A stretch of 11,934 bases of DNA, from contig CAKSXW010000061.1 of assembly GCA_934518555.1 (NCBI GenBank), positions 1 to 11,934 on the forward strand, in the 5' to 3' direction. A program made the position numbers and the translations under genes. Origin of the DNA: an uncultured Faecalibacterium sp. GTDB lineage: Bacteria; Bacillota; Clostridia; Oscillospirales; Ruminococcaceae. Below are positions 6,661 to 11,934 of this stretch, in pieces (the first letter of the stretch is position 1; each line of letters begins with the position of its first letter). The notes below the pieces were generated by a model. The model saw only the letters and a program-made list of their open reading frames with translations, was not told the DNA's origin and ran no database searches.

Positions 6661-7146
6661 TCACTTGTGGTACTTCATGCCTGCATTGATGGTGCAGGCC
6701 CGGTAGATCTGCTCTGTCAGCACCAGCCGGGCCATCTGGTGGGGCATGGTGATGCGGCCCATGCTGAACTTCAGGGCAGCAGCCTTTTTGACCTCCTCCG
6801 ATAAACCGTGGGAGGAGCCGATGACAAAGGCCACGTCCCCGGCTCCGCTGCCTGCCCGGTCTGCCAGATACCGGGCCAGCTCCTCCGAGGAAATCTGCTT
6901 GCCCTCGATACACAAGGCCACAATGGCAGCCCCCTTGCGGACGTTGGACAGGATGGCCTTGCCCTCCTTGTCCAGAGCCTTTTTTACCACTGCGTCCGAG
7001 GCGTTTTTCTCCTCGATCTTTTCTTCCGGCAGCTCCAGGATCCGGAAGGAGGCAAAGGCAGCCAGCCGTTTTTGGTATTCGGCCACCCCTTCTGCGAAAT
7101 ATTTTGCGTTGAGCTTTCCCACGCAGATCAGGTCGATGTTTTGCAT
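6661..7146 (-). CDS. rlmH: 23S rRNA (pseudouridine-1915-N3)-methyltransferase RlmH
   Basis: A 161-residue SPOUT-class methyltransferase that methylates N3 of pseudouridine 1915 in helix 69 of 23S rRNA on assembled 70S ribosomes, using S-adenosylmethionine. It shows the family's N-terminal IDLICVGKLNAKYF, the cofactor-binding FVIGSSHGLS (usually GGS, here GSS), and the trefoil-knot C terminus TMPHQMARLVLTEQIYRA ending in YHK. The length is normal. The start is well supported: AAGGAG lies 6 nt before the ATG, and this site overlaps the TAA stop of the upstream parC-like gene, with only 10 nt between the genes. It is thus the third gene of the topoisomerase operon and probably translationally coupled. 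In many Firmicutes rlmH stands elsewhere, so the operon pairing is a local feature without a known functional link. Confidence 0.97.
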   Translation of the reverse strand: MQNIDLICVGKLNAKYFAEGVAEYQKRLAAFASFRILELPEEKIEEKNASDAVVKKALDKEGKAILSNVRKGAAIVALCIEGKQISSEELARYLADRAGSGAGDVAFVIGSSHGLSEEVKKAAALKFSMGRITMPHQMARLVLTEQIYRACTINAGMKYHK

Positions 7147-7156
7147 TTTATTCTCC

Positions 7157-9406
7157 TTACAGCAGGCTCATCTGCTCCCCCTGGTCCTCTGCCCGGATCA
7201 GGGCACCGGTAGCCGGCAGGCTCCGGACCCGGTAACGGTGGGGATCTGCCAGTTCCAGGCCCTCTGCCGGCACCACTGAGGTGATGGTCTGGTTCTTTTT
7301 CAGGGTCACCACTGCCACGCCCTGGCTGTCCCGGGTGGTCTTGGCAGCGATCTGCGCCGTGCCCACCAGCAGCATCCGTCCGCCGCTGGTGCGGATGGCG
7401 ATCTCGGTCTCCTCCGGCAGGTACAGCAGCTTTGCCAGAGGCTCCTTATCACTGTAGGCCTTCAGCAGCTTCCGGCGGTTCTGCTTGGTGGCGTAGGAGC
7501 TCAGGGAGATCTTGGCGCACTTGCCGCTGGCAAAGAAGAACAGCACAAAGCCGCTGTAATCCCCGGTAATGACCATGGCCAGGATGTTTTCCCCTTCGTC
7601 CATGCCCAGGCGGCCCGGCACAAAGATGCCCATCTGGGCCACCTTGCCGTCCTCCAGCTCTGCCAAGCGTACCTTGTACACCTGCTGTTTATCGGTAAAG
7701 AACAGCGCCTCTACGTTGTTCCGGGTCTCCAGCTGCTGGACGATCTCGTCGCCCTCCTTCAGTTTGTGGGCACCGGCAGTCCGCAGGCTCTGGGGCGTGA
7801 TCTTTTTCAGGTAGCCCTCCCGGGTAAAGAACACGGTGACCGGGTAATCCGGCACAGCATCCTCCTCGGCATCGGCGTCCTCCTGGGGCAGGTCGTACAG
7901 GATCTCAGACCGCCGGGGCTGGGCGTACTTTTTGGCCACATCCCCCAGCTCCTTGACGATGATGCGCCGGACCCGGGCCGGCTTTTCCAGCACGTCCTTC
8001 AGGTCGGCGATGTCCTTTTCCAGCTGTTCGATCTCGCTGGTGCGCTTGAGGATATATTCCCGGTTCAGGTGGCGCAGCTTGATCTCGGCCACATAATCGG
8101 CCTGTACCTCGTCGATGCCAAAGCCGATCATCAGGTTGGGCACGACCTCGCTCTCTTCCTCGGTGGTGCGGATGATGCGGATAGCCTTGTCGATGTCCAG
8201 CAGGATGGCAGCCAGGCCCTGCAGCAGGTGCAGGCGTTTTTCCTTGCCGTGGAGGTCGTAGTAGGTGCGGCGGCGCACACACTCCACCCGGAAAGCCGTC
8301 CACTCCTGCAGGATCTCCCGGACGCCCATGACCCGGGGCTGGCCTGCCACCAGGATGTTGAAGTTGGCACTGAAGCTGTCCTCCAGGGGGGTAGTCTTGA
8401 ACAGTTTGGCCATGAGCTTTTCCGCATCCACGCCTCGCTTCAGGTCCAAAGTCAGCTTCAGACCGTTCAGGTCCGTTTCGTCTCGCATATCGCTGATCTC
8501 TTTGACCTTGCCAGTCTTTACCAGCTCAGCGATCTTATCCATAATGGCCTCCACCGTGGTGGTGGGGGGGATCTGGGTGATCTCGATCATATTTTCGCCG
8601 GGCACCACATTATAACGAGCCCGGACCTTTATGCTGCCCCGGCCACGCTCGTAGATCTCACGCATCTGGCCTTCGTCGTACAAAATCTGGCCACCTCCCA
8701 CAAAGTCCGGCGCCGGCAGAGTGGTGGAAAGATCGTGGTGGGGGTCCTTCATCAGGGCAATGGTGGTGGCACACAGCTCTGCCAGGTTGAAGGAGCAGAT
8801 GTTGCAGGCCATGCCCACGGCGATGCCCAGGGTGTTGTTTGCCAGAATGGTGGGGAAGGTCACCGGCAGCAGGGTGGGCTCGGTGGTGGTGCCGTCGTAG
8901 TTGGGCACAAAATCCACTGTTTCCTTGTCGATATCCCGGAACAGCTCCTCGCACACGGTCTCCAGCTTGGCCTCCGTGTAACGGGCGGCAGCGCAGGACA
9001 TATCCCGGCTGTAGGCCTTACCAAAGTTGCCCTTGCTGTCCACAAAGGGCATCAGCAGGCTTTCGTTGCCCCGGCCCATTCGCACCATGGTGTCATAAAT
9101 GGCGGCGTCGCCGTGGGGGTTCAGGTGCATGGTGCTGCCCACGATGTTGGCGGATTTGGTCCGAGCCCCCTTCAGCAGGCCCATCTCATACATGGTGTAC
9201 AGCAGCTTCCGGTGGGCCGGCTTGAAGCCATCGATCTCCGGCAGCGCGCGGCTGACGATGACGCTCATGGCGTAGGGCATATAGTTTACTTCCAGCGTGC
9301 GGGTAATGGGGTCCTCCAGCACACTGCCGGCGTTGAGGATCTCTACGCCGTCTCCCAGCTGAGGCCGGGCAGGTTTCAGGGTCTTTTTGCTCGATTTTTT
9401 TGCCAT
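7157..9406 (-). CDS. parC: Topoisomerase IV subunit A-type protein (ParC/GyrA family)
   Basis: A 749-residue DNA cleavage subunit of a type IIA topoisomerase; with the ParE-like partner encoded just upstream it should cut, pass and reseal double-stranded DNA, most likely for decatenation. It has the N-terminal DGFKPAHRKLLY, the quinolone region NPHGDAAIYDTMVRM (96-110), and the catalytic R142-Y143 in AARYTE. LANNTLGIAVGMACNI follows, then a long coiled-coil stretch rich in E, K and L and the C-terminal beta-pinwheel. The GyrA box (QRRGGKG) is absent: at its usual place the protein reads KQNRRKLLKAYSDKE. This favours topoisomerase IV over gyrase, as gyrase needs that box to wrap DNA. The alanine A101 stands where sensitive GyrA/ParC have serine. 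The ATG at 9404-9406 has GGAGAGGA upstream. A gyrase-like accessory enzyme is the alternative. Confidence 0.93.
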   Translation of the reverse strand: MAKKSSKKTLKPARPQLGDGVEILNAGSVLEDPITRTLEVNYMPYAMSVIVSRALPEIDGFKPAHRKLLYTMYEMGLLKGARTKSANIVGSTMHLNPHGDAAIYDTMVRMGRGNESLLMPFVDSKGNFGKAYSRDMSCAAARYTEAKLETVCEELFRDIDKETVDFVPNYDGTTTEPTLLPVTFPTILANNTLGIAVGMACNICSFNLAELCATTIALMKDPHHDLSTTLPAPDFVGGGQILYDEGQMREIYERGRGSIKVRARYNVVPGENMIEITQIPPTTTVEAIMDKIAELVKTGKVKEISDMRDETDLNGLKLTLDLKRGVDAEKLMAKLFKTTPLEDSFSANFNILVAGQPRVMGVREILQEWTAFRVECVRRRTYYDLHGKEKRLHLLQGLAAILLDIDKAIRIIRTTEEESEVVPNLMIGFGIDEVQADYVAEIKLRHLNREYILKRTSEIEQLEKDIADLKDVLEKPARVRRIIVKELGDVAKKYAQPRRSEILYDLPQEDADAEEDAVPDYPVTVFFTREGYLKKITPQSLRTAGAHKLKEGDEIVQQLETRNNVEALFFTDKQQVYKVRLAELEDGKVAQMGIFVPGRLGMDEGENILAMVITGDYSGFVLFFFASGKCAKISLSSYATKQNRRKLLKAYSDKEPLAKLLYLPEETEIAIRTSGGRMLLVGTAQIAAKTTRDSQGVAVVTLKKNQTITSVVPAEGLELADPHRYRVRSLPATGALIRAEDQGEQMSLL

Positions 9407-9430
9407 TGTAAATCCTCTCCATAGGGAAAG

Positions 9431-9562
9431 ACCCTCTCAGTCTGCTACGCAGACAGCTCCCCCGAGGGGGGAGCTTTGGGGTCGTTCCGCAAAGTTTCCC
9501 TCTTGTGCCAAACCTCTCCCCTTCGGGAGAGGTGGCATCGCGTCAGCGATGACGGAGAGGGT
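9431..9562. repeat. Composite palindromic (MITE-like) element between parE and parC
   Basis: A 132-bp element with terminal inverted repeats ACCCTCTC (9431-9438) and GAGAGGGT (9555-9562), which continue imperfectly inward (AGTC against GACG). It holds four perfect hairpins: 9440-9454 (6-bp stem, loop TAC), 9455-9475 (9 bp, loop GAG), 9513-9532 (8 bp, loop CTTC) and 9536-9551 (6 bp, loop GTCA). It codes for nothing and fills nearly the whole gap, ending 4 nt past the parE stop and about 25 nt before the parC start. The layout is that of a small non-autonomous mobile repeat. I recall similar palindromes as abundant in Faecalibacterium-type genomes, but copy number cannot be judged here. Confidence 0.75.
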
Positions 9563-9565
9563 TCT

Positions 9566-11557
9566 TTAGCTCACGTCCAGATCATCCAGATACTCGGCGC
9601 CGTGCTCTGCAATGTGTTCCTTGCGCCCTGCCAGGTTGTCTCCCAGCAGCAGGTCGAACACCCGGGCCGTTTCCTCCACATCTGCAGGCTGCACCTTGAT
9701 CAGGCGGCGGCTCTCAGGGTTCATGGTGGTGAGCCACATCATCTCCGGGTCGTTTTCGCCCAAGCCTTTCGACCGCTGGATCGTATATTTTTTGTCTCCG
9801 ATCTCCTTCAGGAAGGTGGCCTTTTCCGGCTCGGTATAGGCAAAATAGGTGTGGTCCTTGGTGGTGATCTCGTACAGGGGCGACTCTGCGATATACACAT
9901 AGCCCCGGTTGATGAGGGTGGGGGTCAGGCGGTACAGCATGGTCAGCACCAGGGTGCGGATCTGGTAGCCGTCCACGTCGGCATCGGTACAGATGACGAT
10001 CTTATTATACCGGAGGTTGTCCAGGTTGAAGGTGGCCAGCTCCTTGTTGTGCTTGCCTCCCAGCTCCACGCCGCAGCCCATGACCTTGATCAGGTCCACG
10101 ATAACGTCAGACTTAAAGATCCGGGCGTAATCCGCCTTCAGGCAGTTGAGGATCTTGCCCCGGATGGGCATGATGGCCTGGTAGTCGCTGTCACGGCTCT
10201 GCTTGACAGCACCCATAGCAGAATCGCCCTCCACGATGTAGAGTTCCCGACGGGAGGCGTCCTTGGTGCGGCAGTCAACGAACTTCTGCACCCGGTTGGC
10301 CAGGTCGATCTGGGTGGACAGGGTCTTTTTGATGCTCTGCCGGGTCTTTTCAGCGTGTTCCCGGCTCTGCTTGTTCACCAGCACCTGCTGGCAGATCTTC
10401 TGGGCCTCCTCCGGCTTTTCCAGAAAATACACTTCCAGATAATGCTTCAAAAAGTCCGTCATGGCCTGGGAGACGAACTTGTTGGTGATGGCCTTTTTGG
10501 TCTGGTTCTCATAGCTGGTACGGGTGGAGAAGCTGGAGGACACATACACCAGGCAGTCCTGCACGTCCTGGAAGCTGATGGCACTTTCGCCCTTTTTATA
10601 GAGGTTCTTTTCCTTCAGATACTTATTGATCTGGTACACAAAGGCGGTGCGGACTGCGTGCTCCGGGCTGCCGCCGTGCTCCAGCCAGGAGGAGTTGTGG
10701 TAGTACTCCAGCAGCTGCACCTTGTTGGAAAAGCAGAAGGCGGCACTCATCCGCACCTTGTAGTCCGGCTGGTCCTCCCGGTCCCGGCCCACGGCCTCGC
10801 TCTCGCAGCTGAACACCGGAGTCAGGGTGGCATCCCCTGCCACCTCTGCCACATAGTCGGCAATGCCCTGCTGGTAGCACCAGCTCTCTTTCCAGGCTTT
10901 GCCGGTGGCAGGGTCCTTTTCCTTTTCGTCGGTAAAGTTCAGGGTCAGGCCTGCGTTGACCACCGCCTGACGGCGCAGAGTGTCCTTATAGTAGCTGCCG
11001 GGCACGTCGATGTCGGTAAACACCTCGTCGTCGGGCTTCCAGTGGATGACGCTGCCGGTGCGGCGGCCCTTGTAGGGCTCCTTTTGCAGGCCCCCTACAT
11101 TTTCGCCCTTCTGGAAGTCCAGGTGGTAATGGTAGCCATCCCGGTAGATGTCGGCGGTCATCCAGGCAGACGCATACTGGGTGGCGCACAGACCCAGACC
11201 GTTGAGGCCCAGGCTGAACTCGTAGTTATCTTCGCCCTCGCCGTATTTGCCGCCGGCGTACATCTCGCAGAACAGCAGCTCCCAGTTGTAGCGGCCCTCG
11301 CCGTTGTTCCAATCCACGGGCATACCCCGGCCAAAATCCTCCACGATGACGCTGCCATCCTTGCAGCGAGTGACGTTGATGGTGTCACCGTGGCCGTCCC
11401 GGGCCTCGTCGATGGAGTTGGACACGATCTCGAAGATGGAGTGGGCGCAGCCCTCCACGCCGTCGGAGCCAAAGATCACAGCCGGACGCTTTCGCACCCG
11501 GTCGGCTCCCTTCAGAGAGGTGATGCTCTCGTTGCCATATTCCTGTTTTTTTGCCAT
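9566..11557 (-). CDS. parE: Topoisomerase IV subunit B-type protein (ParE/GyrB family), divergent
   Basis: A 663-residue ATPase subunit of a type IIA topoisomerase. The GHKL ATP site shows E43 and N47 in FEIVSNSIDEA, DFGRGMP (74-80), and AGGKYG with K104. The lid motif, normally GGLHGVG, reads LGLNGLG here (117-123). The transducer keeps QTKKAITNK with its ATP-contacting lysine. The TOPRIM domain has EGDSA, PIRGKILN and DADVDG, all metal-binding acids intact, and the C terminus has QRSKGLGENDPEMMW. It is thus probably active but belongs to a divergent clade. Length fits ParE and not the longer proteobacterial GyrB. I chose the ATG at 11555-11557, which has GGAGGA 5 nt upstream; the ATG at 11576-11578 would add 7 residues and would itself contain that ribosome binding site. 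It is the first gene of the operon, followed by parC-like and rlmH. Confidence 0.93.
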   Translation of the reverse strand: MAKKQEYGNESITSLKGADRVRKRPAVIFGSDGVEGCAHSIFEIVSNSIDEARDGHGDTINVTRCKDGSVIVEDFGRGMPVDWNNGEGRYNWELLFCEMYAGGKYGEGEDNYEFSLGLNGLGLCATQYASAWMTADIYRDGYHYHLDFQKGENVGGLQKEPYKGRRTGSVIHWKPDDEVFTDIDVPGSYYKDTLRRQAVVNAGLTLNFTDEKEKDPATGKAWKESWCYQQGIADYVAEVAGDATLTPVFSCESEAVGRDREDQPDYKVRMSAAFCFSNKVQLLEYYHNSSWLEHGGSPEHAVRTAFVYQINKYLKEKNLYKKGESAISFQDVQDCLVYVSSSFSTRTSYENQTKKAITNKFVSQAMTDFLKHYLEVYFLEKPEEAQKICQQVLVNKQSREHAEKTRQSIKKTLSTQIDLANRVQKFVDCRTKDASRRELYIVEGDSAMGAVKQSRDSDYQAIMPIRGKILNCLKADYARIFKSDVIVDLIKVMGCGVELGGKHNKELATFNLDNLRYNKIVICTDADVDGYQIRTLVLTMLYRLTPTLINRGYVYIAESPLYEITTKDHTYFAYTEPEKATFLKEIGDKKYTIQRSKGLGENDPEMMWLTTMNPESRRLIKVQPADVEETARVFDLLLGDNLAGRKEHIAEHGAEYLDDLDVS

Positions 11558-11562
11558 GCTGA

Positions 11563-11568
11563 TCCTCC
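11563..11568 (-). promoter_or_regulatory. Ribosome binding site of parE
   Basis: GGAGGA on the minus strand lies 5 nt before the ATG at 11555-11557 and decides this start over the in-frame ATG at 11576-11578. A stable hairpin sits directly upstream of it. Confidence 0.75.
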
Positions 11569-11570
11569 GG

Positions 11571-11673
11571 GCCGGCATACCCCAGGCAGTGCCGGCCTCC
11601 TGTTTGTTAAATCAATTGCGCTTTGGGCTTTTTTACTTATATAGGTATAAGCAGCTTTTTCAGGCCCCAAAGC
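11571..11673 (-). promoter_or_regulatory. Structured leader of the parE operon
   Basis: The predicted leader of about 130 nt can form two structures. The first has an outer 8-bp stem, CCCAAAGC (11666-11673) with GCTTTGGG (11620-11627) in plus-strand terms, enclosing an inner 6-bp stem CTTATA (11636-11641) with TATAAG (11646-11651). The second is a 7-bp stem GCCGGCA (11571-11577) with TGCCGGC (11590-11596), loop 12 nt, ending 2 nt before the parE ribosome binding site. I recognise no known riboswitch class. The role is unknown. Confidence 0.45.
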
Positions 11674-11692
11674 CTCCTTATTGTTCCTATTT

Positions 11693-11721
11693 ATTAAACC
11701 ATAGGTTGTTTTTATTGTCAA
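11693..11721 (-). promoter_or_regulatory. Promoter of the parE-parC-rlmH operon
   Basis: On the minus strand a perfect TTGACA (11716-11721) is followed after exactly 17 nt by TTTAAT (11693-11698), a 5/6 match, with TGG directly before it (extended -10). This is a strong sigma-A-type promoter. Transcription should start near 11686, about 130 nt before the parE ATG. Confidence 0.8.
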
Positions 11722-11795
11722 ATAGTCTTTCGGCTCCCCGGGGCTGCAACAGCCAGAGAAAAAAGTCGTTCTTATTTTGTGCGCTGGAACGGATT

Positions 11796-11833
11796 TTTTC
11801 AAGAAATTTTCAAATTTTTCAAAAAAGTTTGCA
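11796..11833 (+). promoter_or_regulatory. Phased A/T tracts upstream of the tRNA promoter
   Basis: TTTTCAA occurs at 11796-11802, 11807-11813 and 11816-11822, at steps of 11 and 9 nt, and a related TTTGCAA follows. Runs spaced by about one helical turn bend DNA, and AT-rich tracts just upstream of a -35 often raise stable-RNA transcription (UP element). Function is inferred from position. Confidence 0.4.
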
Positions 11834-11841
11834 ATTACCCC

Positions 11842-11869
11842 TTTACAAAATCGAAAAATCAGGTATAAT
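11842..11869 (+). promoter_or_regulatory. Promoter of tRNA-Phe
   Basis: TTTACA (11842-11847) and a perfect TATAAT (11864-11869) are separated by 16 nt. Transcription should start near 11876, about 10 nt before the mature tRNA. It diverges from the parE promoter, which lies some 120 nt away. Confidence 0.8.
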
Positions 11870-11885
11870 AATCATCGTCCGGTGC

Positions 11886-11934
11886 GCCTCTGTAGCTCAG
11901 TCGGTAGAGCAGGGGACTGAAAATCCCCGTGTCA
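11886..11934 (+). tRNA. tRNA-Phe (GAA), 5' part, cut by window edge
   Basis: The first 49 nt of the gene are present: acceptor strand GCCTCTG (11886-11892), TA, D-stem GCTC/GAGC with loop AGTCGGTA, and a perfect 5-bp anticodon stem GGGGA/TCCCC around the loop CTGAAAA. The anticodon is GAA, which reads Phe codons UUC and UUU. The variable and T arms lie beyond the window, so the acceptor pairing cannot be checked. It may head a tRNA cluster to the right. Confidence 0.95.

Larger units (their letters stand above)
11558..11885. other. Intergenic region between parE and tRNA-Phe
   Basis: This 328-nt AT-rich stretch has no protein gene I can support. It holds the two divergent promoters, the parE leader and the phased A/T tracts. 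Between 11722 and 11790 there is a GC-rich palindromic patch around CCCCGGGG and a short repeat GGCTG-CAA-CAGCC, without a T run; I see no clear function for it. Confidence 0.7.

Noticed and set aside
11590..11686. Leader peptide in the parE leader starting at a TTG after AAGGAGG
   Set aside because: The spacing between AAGGAGG and the TTG is only 2 nt, and the frame overlaps parE without a stop before it.
11886..11934. Integration site of a mobile element at tRNA-Phe
   Set aside because: tRNA genes are common attachment sites, but the 3' end lies outside the window and no integrase or att repeat is visible.
1..11934. CRISPR array, toxin-antitoxin pair, phage or transposase genes
   Set aside because: No regularly spaced direct repeats and no matching protein motifs were seen on either strand.

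Overview
The window looks like chromosomal DNA of a GC-rich, low-pathogenic-type Clostridia member. Faecalibacterium or a close Oscillospiraceae relative is my best guess. The grounds are GC-rich coding sequence with AT-rich intergenic promoters of sigma-A type, strong GGAGG-type ribosome binding sites, single-chain glycyl-tRNA synthetase, and a compact palindromic repeat of a kind I associate with Faecalibacterium-type genomes. The genus is inference; the class is fairly safe.

All seven complete protein genes plus a partial eighth lie on the minus strand, so they read from right to left. At the far right, on the plus strand, is the 5' part of a tRNA-Phe gene with its own promoter. Reading leftward from about 11700 there is (1) a topoisomerase operon, parE-like, then parC-like, then rlmH, driven by a near-consensus promoter with a structured leader; a 132-bp composite palindromic element sits between parE and parC; (2) glyS (glycyl-tRNA synthetase) with its own promoter, a hairpin leader and a very strong terminator; (3) a secreted SpoIID/LytB-domain protein with its own promoter; (4) a surface-polysaccharide block: a long protein with two GT2 glycosyltransferase domains, a second WbbL-like GT2 enzyme closed by a strong terminator, and the start of rmlA (glucose-1-phosphate thymidylyltransferase), which has its own promoter region and makes dTDP-glucose for the dTDP-rhamnose pathway.

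The first half (right) is housekeeping: DNA decatenation, ribosome maturation and aminoacylation. The second half (left) concerns the cell envelope: probable cell-wall glycan processing by the SpoIID-like protein and synthesis of a probably rhamnose-containing surface glycan. Long open frames on the plus strand opposite these genes are shadows of GC-rich codon usage.

I did not find a clear, wholly new system. The points most worth a second look are the divergent ATPase motif of the ParE-like subunit, the alanine at the main quinolone-contact position of its ParC-like partner, the palindromic element inside the topoisomerase operon, and the structured leaders in front of parE, glyS and rmlA.
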